The position numbers and the translations under genes were made by a program. From Tranzscheliella williamsii (Eukaryota > Basidiomycota > Ustilaginomycetes > Ustilaginales > Ustilaginaceae), in contig JALBYF010000007.1 of NCBI GenBank assembly GCA_023212725.1, forward strand, positions 1 to 64,000: a DNA stretch of 64,000 bases, given 5' to 3'. Shown one piece after another: positions 38,201-47,584 of the stretch. A model generated the notes under the pieces. The model did no database searches. It was not told where the DNA came from and saw only the letters and a program-made list of their open reading frames with translations. Within the stretch, counting starts at the first letter, position 1. Every line of letters begins with the position of its first letter.

Positions 38201-39908
38201 CCCTGTCTAGCGTCAATGACTCGAGCTCGTCATTGACTCGACTGAGTTGGCGCTCAAAATCGTCTCTTTGCAGCGCCCAGTCTTTTTCCAGCTTCTTTTG
38301 GTCTTTGAGCTCGGTTTGGAGATCCTGCACTTTTGCCGTTAGCTTTGGGGCTGCCGCAATGGAGGACTCAGCTTCTGCCTTGACCTTTTCGAGCTCGGAT
38401 ATGCGAACTCGATCGTCGTCCCTCTTCTTTTCCAGGACTCTCACCTTGGCGCGCAGTTCTTCGATTTCTTTCTGGATCGCTCCGAATTCGGCCGACGAGC
38501 GCATAGTGGTGTTGCTCGAGGAGTTCACTAGACTCATGAAATCGCGAGTTGACTTATTCTGCAGTTTGGTCGACCTGAGTCCTGGGCCATCGTCGGCAGG
38601 GGCATAGGCAGACGTTCTTGGTGAGGCAGAAATGGTAACGTCGGCGGCGTCATCATCGTCGATATCATATTCCGGAACGTCGTCGGGAAGTTCATCGTCA
38701 ATGATGGGGTTACCGTCCAGAAGTTCGTCCTCTTGTTCGTGAGATGCGTAAAGCTCGCTTTCGCTCTCGTTTTGGTCGTAGTTGCCGTGACTGATCCCCA
38801 GACGCGAGACACTTGTCCTCCCTGAGCTGACAGCGCTGCCAGCAGAGCTTCTTGAGCCGACACGAGCTGCAGGAGCCAAGGAGCTACCTGTACGTGAAAT
38901 GGGCGCAGAGACACTGGATTTTGCGGCATTTCGTGCAGCAGGCTGGCCTCCAGACAGACGAGCTGCGGCGGAGACGCTCGGGCTGTAATTGCCTGCTCGA
39001 GCAGCTGTAGATACCATAGATGGTCGACTGCCGGGGACGGGCCTGAGGACAGCGCGGGCTGCTGCCGGCGTCTGAGGCTTCGCCGCTGGGGAGGGAGTAG
39101 CTACCGCGCTACGTTGGGTTCGAACAGCGCTGGCGGTTGCTGGCGTCCTGGTTGGAGGAGCTGTCCCTGCGCTTGGCAGTTTTGCGACTGCGGCAGCCAT
39201 CATGGGTGATGCGGTGCGGCTGGCATTGAAGCTGGTGGCCGCTGACCGAGCTGATGCTGAAGAGATAGAAGCCCTGCCGGACGGAGTCGCTGTCATGCCT
39301 AGTTTGACGGGCGATCTCGAGCCAAGAGGCTTAACTGGCGATCCAGAACGTCGGCCTGCTACTGAGGAAGAGACTGGAGCTGCGGAAGGTCTCGCGGCTG
39401 AAGCAGAAGCAGATGATGACACGCTGCTAGCACTGGCGGTGCTGGTCCGTCTGACCGCCGACGTGGCGCTGGGTCCGCCGATACTGGGTCGCGAGGTTGC
39501 AGAGCGTGCAGGCGTGACGACGCTCTTCCTAGGGCTGAGTCTTGCTGTTGCTGTTGCTGTGGCAGCCTTGCTGGCGCTCATTGCGGGCCGGGACCCCCCC
39601 GCCACCGTAGATGAACGCCGTTCGGGCTGTTCATCTACGCTATGCATTTCTTCCTCTGGCGAGAGAACATGAACCTGACTAGACCTGACAAACACGCCGT
39701 ACCCTTCTTGACAATCGAAGTAGCGCTTTCCCTGTACTGAGCCATTGTTCTTGCCGTTGGGGTCGTCTAGTTCTATGCCGACCCAAACGCCAGCGGCAAA
39801 AGAAGTCTGTCCGACAAAAAGGACCTCTCCATGGCCTAGATTGGACACTTTGACGCGCGAGTGGAGACGAAGAGGCTGAGAAGCCGACGGGGCGTGTGGC
39901 GATGCCAT
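35211..39908 (-). CDS. Dynactin p150Glued-type subunit
   Basis: Largest dynactin subunit, linking cytoplasmic dynein to microtubule plus ends and cargo. A 1565-residue intronless protein starts with a CAP-Gly domain at about 18-85: RVKVSNLGHGEVLFVG, AGVWVGIELD, GKNNGSVQGKRYFDC and GYGVFVRSSQV. A Ser/Ala/Thr/Pro-rich basic region (about 100-400) follows, then an acidic patch. Extended coiled coils cover about 480-920, the p150 central domain (FFRRMAVKSELIKSVVETTHDI and QISRQIAAVLHL) lies in between, and a second coiled coil covers about 1240-1400. The start at 39908 (MASPHAPSAS) is preferred over 39950, which would add MQSLTGKIAACWII. The C-terminal ~160 residues are low-complexity. Confidence 0.93.
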   Translation of the reverse strand: MASPHAPSASQPLRLHSRVKVSNLGHGEVLFVGQTSFAAGVWVGIELDDPNGKNNGSVQGKRYFDCQEGYGVFVRSSQVHVLSPEEEMHSVDEQPERRSSTVAGGSRPAMSASKAATATATARLSPRKSVVTPARSATSRPSIGGPSATSAVRRTSTASASSVSSSASASAARPSAAPVSSSVAGRRSGSPVKPLGSRSPVKLGMTATPSGRASISSASARSAATSFNASRTASPMMAAAVAKLPSAGTAPPTRTPATASAVRTQRSAVATPSPAAKPQTPAAARAVLRPVPGSRPSMVSTAARAGNYSPSVSAAARLSGGQPAARNAAKSSVSAPISRTGSSLAPAARVGSRSSAGSAVSSGRTSVSRLGISHGNYDQNESESELYASHEQEDELLDGNPIIDDELPDDVPEYDIDDDDAADVTISASPRTSAYAPADDGPGLRSTKLQNKSTRDFMSLVNSSSNTTMRSSAEFGAIQKEIEELRAKVRVLEKKRDDDRVRISELEKVKAEAESSIAAAPKLTAKVQDLQTELKDQKKLEKDWALQRDDFERQLSRVNDELESLTLDREMAEEKAETAMLEAEEHLQALEKANAAIASLQNDMLSRPRPGSQDGEGGAEAKAMSDAVNIPGYALLQKENEQLRRVLRDLRDRSNEMEGDQRRKIIELERENAELIELNATNDSLLPELENAESIIDDLKLQLDDALGAQDLVEQLTERNLQLSDLVKKFRDEIEEHETIAEINNELEEQHTINEKELREEVDFCESRIRDLQVRNDSLENNAADYQNTLLQFRDLVANLQAELETAKAEQAELDGNGSGRKDLTDQAMLNLNLKLQSSALKSQAKTIDLELGKLQAAQANSHLEMVRTYLPGAYFEADSDAVNCLLFFRRMAVKSELIKSVVETTHDIQESLSGVVPEALVGVCQMRHSIAHFSALSRQIAAVLHLAPPDVFLRGGRMYRENMAIERKIDSFIAALRREELKELDCGAEFSRFVKQFEDFSLALGGDENDSDLAAKEVGSANLIDHDLDTLIAALGYAKQQMAQLYSDDDVDWELAGKNIEEDLFNPLQELINRIRSTKAPTRKVLRRLLSLAENDEAVQMEAIIHLPPLGRLTSQLVTFAVKLCKSVSAYVAEVRSSKMVFDIAKVVEMVHDATDEGLGKTDNVLWSGPLSSTLHLSTTIQSVLAAIVEQQNVIKITGAGPWLLRSEELKAQASQNPELERQVAKLSEDARDLLRQVKARDQALQEGSIKVERLQKQLEKSKTQLDQNSDIRDSLVETQRQAKAYQDANDALQTELEALQTENDRLKAQMASTSSDANTESKKDGDSAAALPGSGGVAPDGADLVGLSYASLETSYLVDQMEALKGALRHLRRENTYLKGQELLKQMRQLPVLGPVSREPALEPMAAAGRGTSGEASGDESDTKRIGEPVKKTSNTAHRPAGSVADSSTLIRTETHQTCIATLTSLALTSVVDISTVTKATSTPGKGETDSGAARSRPWMPYHRQPEVQYERQQSMHAALLGKLTRLEARLAAQTRLQTAAARFASHHNPTHRPLPAMVEVAR

Positions 39909-40787
39909 GATGATCCAACAGGCTGCAATTTTGCCGGTGAGAGATTGCAAGCCGGTGATGCTGCGTCGTACTGAGGGATCAAGAGTCTACTCCATCTAGA
40001 GCAAGTCGAAGAGCTCCGAGGCGTTACCGCGCGGGTACAGCTTGAGTATGATTGATGCGCTGGCCGCTATGGCTACTGCCCAAGCAGCAGCAATAAGCTA
40101 GCAGGGTCCTGCTGTTGTCTTGGCCCAGTTGAGAGGTCGGGTACAGAGTGGTCGAGTGGTGAAATATGGATCGCGATGGCCAAGACACGCCTAAACACTT
40201 CCACAATCACAGCGTTCAATCGGGGAATCATATGCTGAATTGTGACTTTTGTGTTGGTCTCTGATTCGCAAGTACTCATATCAAACCGTGAATTGAAGGA
40301 GCCAGGGCACACGCGTCTCCACCGTCAGACGAGGAAAGATGTTAAATCCGAATGTGACAGTGCTACGCTTAGCCGCCTCAAAGCTGAGCTCGTATAACGT
40401 TGAAGTGAGAGCCCCTACAGACCAATGCATTAAGCCACGTATGCGGCCTCAGCAGAGATGAAGCCACCAGCAAACGATTACGATCGTGACCGGCTGCAAC
40501 CACGAACCGCCATATCAGTCTAAGTAGCCATTCGACCATCCAAATCCTCGCATATAGCAATGTTGAACCGACAGCAGGCCTAGAAGAAGTAAGGAGAAGC
40601 ACAGTAGCTAACTTGAACGTTGGATCTCAACATCGCATTGCAGAGAGAAAAAAGAATCTAAAAACACAAGCTAGACATCTGCGCCATCACTGCTGCCACT
40701 GCGATTGGCGAGAAGCTCTTGATGGTCCGTGTATACGTGGAAAGGTGTGTCTGGGAGCGTCGTGTGTATATGTTGGTGCAACGCAGC
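39909..40787. other. Intergenic, dynactin promoter and Rieske 3' side
   Basis: About 0.9 kb between two minus-strand genes. Only short frames without family resemblance occur. No distinct element was recognised. Confidence 0.4.
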
Positions 40788-42248
40788 TTAACCGATGATG
40801 AGCTTGTTCTCGCCATCGTTGAAGTCATACTCGGGCACTTCCAGGTTGAGAGGAGCAGGTCCCTTTCGGGCACGGCCAGAGATATCGTAGTGGGAGCCAT
40901 GGCAAGGGCAGTACCATCCTCCGTAATCACCAGCTTCGCCAATGGGCACACAACCCAGATGAGTGCAAACGCCAAGCATGACGAGCCACTCTGGTCGCTT
41001 GGCTCGGTCGGAATCCTTTTGGGGATCTCGCAATTTCGAAATGTCTACCGCGTTCGCCTCGTCGATCTCCTCCTTTGTACGGTGTCGCACAAATACGGGC
41101 TTGCCTCGCCACTTGATAATGGCGTTCTTACCCTCGGGAATCGAGTTCATGTCCACTTCGACCTTGGCCAACGCCAATACATCGGACGAAGCTCCCATTG
41201 AAGAGAGGAAGTCCGAAACGGTGGCCTTGGCGCCCGAGGCAGCCATGATGCCCATGGACCCGATCATGAAGTATGAAAACGTCTTGTTTGCCTCGGTGCT
41301 CTTGCCTCGGTAGCCAGAGAAGTCAGGCACAGCATCAGGCTGCGGGACCTGCAAGTCCCGGGAAGAGGACGAGAAGTACCGGGGCTGGCCAATCGTGGGG
41401 AGCGCTGTCATATGCAAGCAAAAGTGCCGAATAATCGTGTAAGCATGCATCATCCGACGACCACACTGCAGACTGCTTTGGGTCCCTATCTTTGCCGGAT
41501 ACCATCGCAGGAGAACAACTGCAATTCCGGCTGACTCATCGACTGGAACATAGCACGGTCATTGTCGCGTGTCCGCAGACCTAAGCGCTGCGCGAAAGTC
41601 TCGGGCTACACACTATCGTGACGCTGGTACTTCCTCATCTGACTCACCATTGACGCCGGTTCGCGAGCTGAGCACCCCATTGCTGTTCCGAAGATGAGAA
41701 GCCCATTTGGGGATCTGGGTTACGTCAGACCGAAGAGAAGAGCCATGTCCGTGAGCGTGAGGGTCGGCAGGAGCACGGGCGCCAAAGTTGATGCCGGCAG
41801 CAACGGGAGTTCCGTTGTAGGCGGTGGCTGCCGTAGGTCTGGTGCGTGTGGATGATACGCACGAAATGACGAGGCGGTTGCAAGCGGGCGAAGCGAATGG
41901 TCGGGAACAACGCCGATGAAAGCCGGAACGATAGGGGTAGCCAAGAAATCAACCATAGTTGATACCACAGAGACAGAAAATCGAGTGATTGGTCGAAGCA
42001 CACGAGAAAGCATAAGAGATCAAATGTCAGTATGTTGTTGTCGAGTAGCTGATCTTAGAGTGACGCCGCTGCATCGGAGCGAGTTGGGGAATACCCAATG
42101 GCTCGAGTGCTTGATGGAAGATGAGGCACAAATATGGAGGCACCGTTCTGACCATGAGGGCACTGTATGCTGGCTGTAGTGGACGGGGGGCTACGTACGG
42201 AAGGTTTACGGCCTTTCGGAAGGCACCACGAGCAATAGGAGCAGCCAT
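40788..42248 (-). CDS. RIP1: Rieske iron-sulfur subunit of cytochrome bc1 complex
   Basis: Electron carrier of mitochondrial complex III. I reconstruct three minus-strand exons: 42199-42248, 41648-41838 and 40788-41404, with GT-AG introns of 360 and 243 nt and matching phases (2 and 1), giving 285 residues. The first exon encodes [17 protein letters not shown], a basic amphipathic presequence. The second adds a hydrophilic stretch ([34 protein letters not shown]) that completes the N-terminal region. The third encodes the TM helix ([17 protein letters not shown]) and the [2Fe-2S] fold: CTHLGC with Cys227 and His229, and CPCHGSH with Cys246 and His249, plus the disulfide Cys232-Cys248. The last two exons are secure; the first is inferred from phase and a perfect GTACGT donor, so a further small exon is possible. 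Confidence 0.9.
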
Positions 42249-43454
42249 GATGACGGAAAGGTATGCTGGACCCAAAGTAGAGGGGCGGCTAGGTAGAGGT
42301 GGCGTAGCGAAAGTGGATGGGGGACAGAGGATGACGCAAAAGAGATTGATCACGACAACGAACGTCTGCCAATGCCTGACTCAACGGCGTGGCACTTGTA
42401 GACGCTTCCCGCCGTCTCTCGCTCAGAAGAAAAGGCGTACACCGACGGGTTAGGGAGCTTTGCTGATCACAAATCCCAGAATTCAAGGGAGCCTGACAAA
42501 TGGCTTTTCCCTCTTCTTTCGCGCGGATGTTCGCAATACAGTACAGTGACGCGCCACTTTCAAAATACGAAAGGAGCTATTGGCTGATAACACAACCCCA
42601 CCGCCCGCTATTTCACTAGGCCGCCTCATAATCGGCAAGGCCCGGAAGAGTAGAATTGAGTCAGCACGTGATGCTTTTACTCTAACGTAAGCATGTGTCA
42701 CTCTCCGATCGAAGCTTTAATGCCTAAGAGCTACTTGACGGCTGCACAGCCATTCTTCGGCGCACACTTGGAACCTAAATGAATAGTGTAGAACCGATTA
42801 TTGCGCAGAAAGCAGTAGTATCTTGTGCAGCGTGCACTGGTTCGAACGGTGACTAGACCGGTTAGAGCACCATGGCGCTTTCTGGACAAGGGCGGCTGCC
42901 AGTATGGCGACTCTCGTATATATGCTTGTATGCGAGCGTGGTCCGCGAGACGCTCAGAAGCCCTTACCCCGAGGGTAAAACCCTAATTCAAGGCGAATTA
43001 TTGAATACACTTACTCCAAAAAATTGGATTTAAAATATATACAAATGGTTCGCCGAAAGATCTGACTTCCTATACACCTCACGTCTCACGCAGAATCAAT
43101 TTTTCGAAGAGAGCCAAAAAGAGTCTCACGATTGCTATACCTTCTTTTTCTTCTGGTAGTCTGGAAGCTGGCACAAGTATTAGCTGCAGTCTCAGGTCAA
43201 GACCTAAACTTGGAACCGTCCGAGTCACTTTCTTCGGTTTTGCAGGCCTGGCAGTGTGTGTGGTGGGCCGTTGTCAGCCGAAGTCCTTTCTAGGAGCCGG
43301 CCCCCCGGATATTCATCTGCACAAGCAAAGCGCACTTTTGCGGGTACTCGCCACGTATAAGGAGTATCCTCCCCCGTCCGTTAACGTCGCGCTCTTCACC
43401 TTCTTCTAGCTCACTACAGCTTGTTGGCACTCCACTGTTTTCACAGTTGCTGCC
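42249..43454. other. Divergent promoter region, RIP1 and PDX1
   Basis: About 1.2 kb. It contains AT-rich DNA at about 42985-43045 and a TATAA element at 43356-43360 for PDX1. A GGTTCGAAC at about 42840 resembles a tRNA T-loop, but no cloverleaf can be folded around it. No gene is called. Confidence 0.4.
43356..43360 (+). promoter_or_regulatory. Putative TATA element of PDX1
   Basis: TATAA (in CACGTATAAGGAG) lies 95 nt upstream of the PDX1 ATG and is followed by a CT-rich tract, as expected for a strongly expressed fungal gene. The match is short. Confidence 0.4.
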
Positions 43455-44429
43455 ATGTCTGCAGAAAACCCTACTATCCTTCCCGCCACAAACGGCGCTG
43501 CTGCTGCTGCCCCAGCCCGGGCCAACGGCTCAGCTCCTAAGTCCGATGCTAATCTCGGGACCTTCGGTGTCAAGTCGGGCCTCGCCCAGATGCTCAAGGG
43601 TGGCGTCATTATGGACGTCGTCAATGCCGAACAGGCTCGAATTGCCGAGGATGCTGGTGCTTGTGCCGTCATGGCGCTGGAGAAGATCCCTGCCGATATC
43701 CGACTCGAGGGTGGCGTAGCCCGAATGTCGGATCCAGCTATGATCAAAGAAATTCAGGAGACCACCACCGTTCCCTGCATGGCAAAGGTCCGAATCGGCC
43801 ATATTGTCGAGGCTCAGATTCTTCAAGCTATCGGTGTGGATTACATTGATGAATCCGAGGTGCTTACACCTGCTGACGATCAGCACCAGATCAACAAGCA
43901 CAACTTTAAGGTCCCCTTCGTCTGCGGTGCGAAGAACCTCGGCGAAGCGCTTCGACGGATTTCGGAAGGCGCTGCCATGATTCGAACCAAGGGCGAGGCT
44001 GGTACCGGTAACGTTGTCGAGGCTGTTCGCCACCAGCGAACGATCCAGGGCGAGATCAAGCGGGTCTCGAGCATGAGCGATGAGGAGCTGTACGCCTTTG
44101 CCAAGGACATTCAAGCACCCTTCCACTTGCTCAAGGAGACCGCCCGATTGAAGCGACTGCCTGTTGTCAACTTTGCTGCGGGTGGTATTGCCACACCTGC
44201 CGACGCTGCGCTGATGATGCAGCTCGGATCTGATGGCGTCTTTGTTGGATCGGGTATTTTTAAGGGCAACAACCCTGCTCAGCGAGCGCGTGCTATTGTC
44301 GAGGCTGTCACTCATTACAACGACCCTGCCAAGCTCGCCGCTGTTTCCGAGAACCTCGGCGAGGCTATGGTTGGCCTCACCATTACGAAAGATCTCAAAG
44401 GTGGCCGACTCGCCGACCGAGGCTGGTGA
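43455..44429 (+). CDS. PDX1: Pyridoxal 5'-phosphate synthase subunit Pdx1/Snz
   Basis: Forms vitamin B6 cofactor from ribose 5-phosphate, glyceraldehyde 3-phosphate and ammonia supplied by the Pdx2/Sno glutaminase, as a cytosolic dodecamer. The 324-residue intronless protein has [20 protein letters not shown], the catalytic-lysine segment [18 protein letters not shown]-type [43 protein letters not shown] with the second reactive Lys, and [13 protein letters not shown]. The N-terminal 30 residues are Ala-rich. Codon choice is strongly biased (CGA for Arg, C-ending codons), consistent with high expression. No Pdx2 is in the window. Confidence 0.97.
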   Translation: MSAENPTILPATNGAAAAAPARANGSAPKSDANLGTFGVKSGLAQMLKGGVIMDVVNAEQARIAEDAGACAVMALEKIPADIRLEGGVARMSDPAMIKEIQETTTVPCMAKVRIGHIVEAQILQAIGVDYIDESEVLTPADDQHQINKHNFKVPFVCGAKNLGEALRRISEGAAMIRTKGEAGTGNVVEAVRHQRTIQGEIKRVSSMSDEELYAFAKDIQAPFHLLKETARLKRLPVVNFAAGGIATPADAALMMQLGSDGVFVGSGIFKGNNPAQRARAIVEAVTHYNDPAKLAAVSENLGEAMVGLTITKDLKGGRLADRGW

Positions 44430-45559
44430 TCTTATGTTTCTTAGACGAGGCGAAATTGGCGGTACTACCCTTCTTCCAATACACTTCAAAAATGGGATGC
44501 TCTCCGGCCCTCCTTTATGCAGCCCCGTAGTCGAGCTTGCGTCCCTCTCGTTACGGGCTGCCCCCGATCCTCAACGGTTACCCTTGTAGTATAGCACCTA
44601 TGGTCTCCTTTGCCTTCTCGTTCTCCTCTCTAGTCGCAAGGCTAGGGTAGTCAATTCAACATTCGAGACAATATGTTCGAGCAGTTTGATGAGGGAGGAG
44701 GTGGCTATCACGTTGCGGATATCGTTTGGCGCCAAGTCGTGACAACCGGCTTATGTTTAGGCTCATGTCGATGCGAGAATCTTGGTGTTAGAGTCGTGAA
44801 AAATTTCAGCTTACTCGCGCGAGACAGAGTCTAGCCCTGCCAACCCACATTCCGCTTGCGTCGCGACATCGAAACTGCTTGATGACGCTCGTTCTTACAG
44901 TCAATCGAAATGCCGGAGCGCGTAAACGCAGGGCGGATGCCACTTATCGCTACACGGGATGACCAAAACATGCGCAAGCGCATGCGCGATCGTGCATACA
45001 ACAAATGATCATCCTTTGCCCTGGACATCACGCTGATACAACCTTTGCAAGAGCGAGCCTGCTCCGGCCTTGACCGCTGGAGAAAGATAGATAGTTGCCT
45101 CGCACAAGTACCCTGCGATTCGGATTAGTAGGCAGAAGGGTTTGCGAAGGCATTCATGGATGTGGTCGCCTTCAATTGATGTTATCGACTGGGCTGCAGC
45201 TTACCTGCTTCCGGGATGCGAAGACAACAGTTTAAGCGACCCGCCCGTCCGTCTGCTGGTTTGCCTTGCCAGAGTAATCACGATCAGCGCGAGTAGCATT
45301 GCATACATTTTGCCAACCGCTGCCTTTTCGCCTTGCTTACTTGCTTTCCCGGCTTCCCGCCCTTCTGTTTCGCCTGAAACTCCCGCCTGACTATTGCCTC
45401 CCTCCATGCAAGCTGACAATCCCTTCCCCCCCCCTCTGTATACAAACATCCGCTTGATCGCCGTCCTCCTGTGATTCCCTTGTGCCCCAAAGCTTCCTCT
45501 GTTCTTGTTTCTGTCCTCCATCTTCCATCCTGTTTTCCATACATCTCACTGCCCTCAAT
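44430..45559. other. Intergenic, PDX1 to Ser-rich secreted protein gene
   Basis: About 1.1 kb. The last ~160 nt before the ATG are strongly pyrimidine-rich, typical of a fungal transcription start zone. No gene was recognised. Confidence 0.4.
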
Positions 45560-46338
45560 ATGAAGTTCAATCTTGTTCCTGTTGCGCTCCTCGCCGTTGT
45601 GGCATCCACCGGCGTCTTCGCCCAGGAAAGCAGCGCAAGCGCTGCTCCCTCCAGCAGCGTAAGCGCTTCAGCCTCCAGCAGCGTAAGCGCTGCACCTTCG
45701 AGCAGCGCTTCGTCTGCTACCTCTTCCGCCAGCTCTGCTGAGCCTACCTCCATGTCCTCGTCCTCCGCCGCTGCCGGCGGGTCAGGCGGTGGTGCCGCCA
45801 GCATCTGCACCGTTCTCGCCGGAGACCCACAATCCCAGGCCCACGGATGCCCCTACAGCTCCACCACTACGCCTCCCTACGACCGTGAGTAGCACATTTT
45901 CTCCGGCCAAAAAGCCGTTGACTGCGATTTGCATCTGCTTGTATGGATCCAATGGCTGACCTTGTTACCTGTTTCTTTGCTCTGCACTACGCCCACGCCG
46001 GCATGATTTGTCGTGTTGTTTGTCTGGCCCTCATAGTCAGCTCGTTGGTTTCCTACTTCGTTGGCGGTTACACTCGAGGTCCTGAGGGCAAAGCGATTGA
46101 CGAGGTTGCCGACGAAATGGCTGGGTCTGTAATCAAGTACTACCCTACTTTGATCACCCCTAAGAAGGACCTTCAGAAGACGTTTGAAAACGCTATTCAA
46201 CAGACCATTGACGCTGTTCGTGACGGCACTATCCAGAAAGCAGATCTTGCCCCAGCTGGCCGAAACGTGCCCGACCATCTGCTGCAGTACGGTGTCGCCG
46301 CCGCTGCCGTCGTCGCTGCCGGTGCTTTCGTTCTCTAG
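45560..46338 (+). CDS. Ser/Ala-rich secreted protein, probable GPI anchor
   Basis: There are two exons, 45560-45884 and 46037-46338. The GTGAGT donor and the TAG acceptor are in matching phase 1, giving 208 residues. Residues 1-20 (MKFNLVPVALLAVVASTGVF and AQ) are a signal peptide. A Ser/Ala mucin-like stretch built on a 24-nt repeat follows, then a hydrophilic domain with two cysteines (ASICTVLAG and AHGCPYSS) and a helical segment (KAIDEVADEMAGSVIKYYPT). The C-terminus YGVAAAAVVAAGAFVL is a short hydrophobic tail consistent with a GPI signal. I do not recognise the family. The Ser-rich stretch is probably O-glycosylated and the protein is likely in the cell wall or membrane. Another acceptor choice would change only a few residues. 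Confidence 0.65.
45626..45697. repeat. 24-nt tandem coding repeat
   Basis: Three consecutive 24-nt units share the core AGCAGCGYAAGCGCT and encode ESSASAAP, SSSVSASA and SSSVSAAP, followed by a partial copy. Two units contain GTAAGC, a potential 5' splice site. Confidence 0.85.
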
Positions 46339-47584
46339 ACGAGACAGGGGTTCTGTACTCATTCACACGCCATGGACCCTTTCCTTACCCTTCATCTTCA
46401 AGCCAACCCACTGGCATACGCTCCAGCTCTGGCGGTTGAATTCTGTCTTGGCTAGATATCGGCGAGGGTATCTGGAATGGTCGTGCCACTCGCTTCCCAA
46501 CACCACGGCTACTCCACCAGACTGCGGGTTTTGACCACCAATCAATGTATTGTCAACCGCATGATTGCATCCGCCGTGCTCGGTCGTATCACTACATGCA
46601 TCTTCGCTTCACGTATAGTCTTTCGACAAGCCTTTAAGGCTACGACAGTTCTCATTGTAATGCTACCTTTAGAATCCAGGAAAAACGGACGTCCGTGATA
46701 GCTGAGTCAACGCTGCTTAGTGCCACACCGCCGATGCAAGCCAATCGAGCTTACGGTTTCCGTACCTCCATGCGCATGCGGAAAAAGCGACCTTAGCGCG
46801 ATTTTGCGCGCCTACAAGACCTTTACCCACTCCAGTTGAAGACACATTGTGTTGGCGCAGTAGAACCTCGCGACCGGCCCAAGAACGTGGTTGCGTCCAA
46901 AACTGCTGTTCCCTTGATGCTAGACGGTATTGAGTGGCGCGAGCCGCCCGGTTTCGCGGCACCAGGCGATAGCAGTGACATCCGATGCGTCCAGCTGGGG
47001 CTGATCTGGATTTTCGGCCGTACTCCCGCTCAGCGTCGCTAGCCATCGCGGTGGTTTCTCACGCCACTTCTTTCCCGACGTCACATTCCGGCCCGCGAAG
47101 GAAGCAGATGCTATTCAAATTGCTTTGTTGTTTTCGATCGGCACCTCGGACGTCAGCTTTCTAGAGGCAAGTTATGGAGTTTTTTAGGCTTTCCTCTGGC
47201 TACTTAGGCCGGCGCTTAATCTTGTGGCGGCAGGATTTCATTCGTGTGTTGTCACTTTTCTTCGTACGTTTGTCTTCGCTGCATACTCATTCAAAGCTAA
47301 GTAGCCGGCTGAGGATCACTGAATCGGTGAGCTTCTGATGTAATCAGCTACATACGGAGACATGAGCAATTGTGACAGTCCGGCAGACGCTGCATATAAT
47401 AAAACTTCGACTCACCCTTGGTAGCCGTCACAACAGCATGTTTCCTTCGACCAGCATTGATCAACTATCAATTTCAGCAGTGAATTCTAAGCCTCTTCTG
47501 CTCCTCTCGCCAGTTCTTCGCCCATTAATCGACAAGTCTTTGGTGTAGACAGCGAGCTTTCTCGTAACACCAGTTACGCCTATC
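46339..47584. other. Intergenic, secreted protein to orphan gene
   Basis: About 1.2 kb and AT-richer than surrounding genes. A TATAATA-like motif occurs near 47395, about 190 nt upstream of the orphan gene ATG. Minus-strand frame 46717-47046 has no family resemblance and is not called. Confidence 0.4.

Noticed and set aside
41720..42013. 97-codon minus frame between Rieske exons
   Set aside because: It is another frame of exon 2 plus intron; the phase-consistent Rieske exon explains the DNA better.
42831..42905. tRNA-like GGTTCGAAC and GGTTAGAGC motifs
   Set aside because: The T-loop-like motif precedes the D-arm-like motif and no acceptor or anticodon stems pair, so no cloverleaf exists.
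42977..42990. CCCTAA resembling telomere repeat
   Set aside because: A single copy only, expected by chance.
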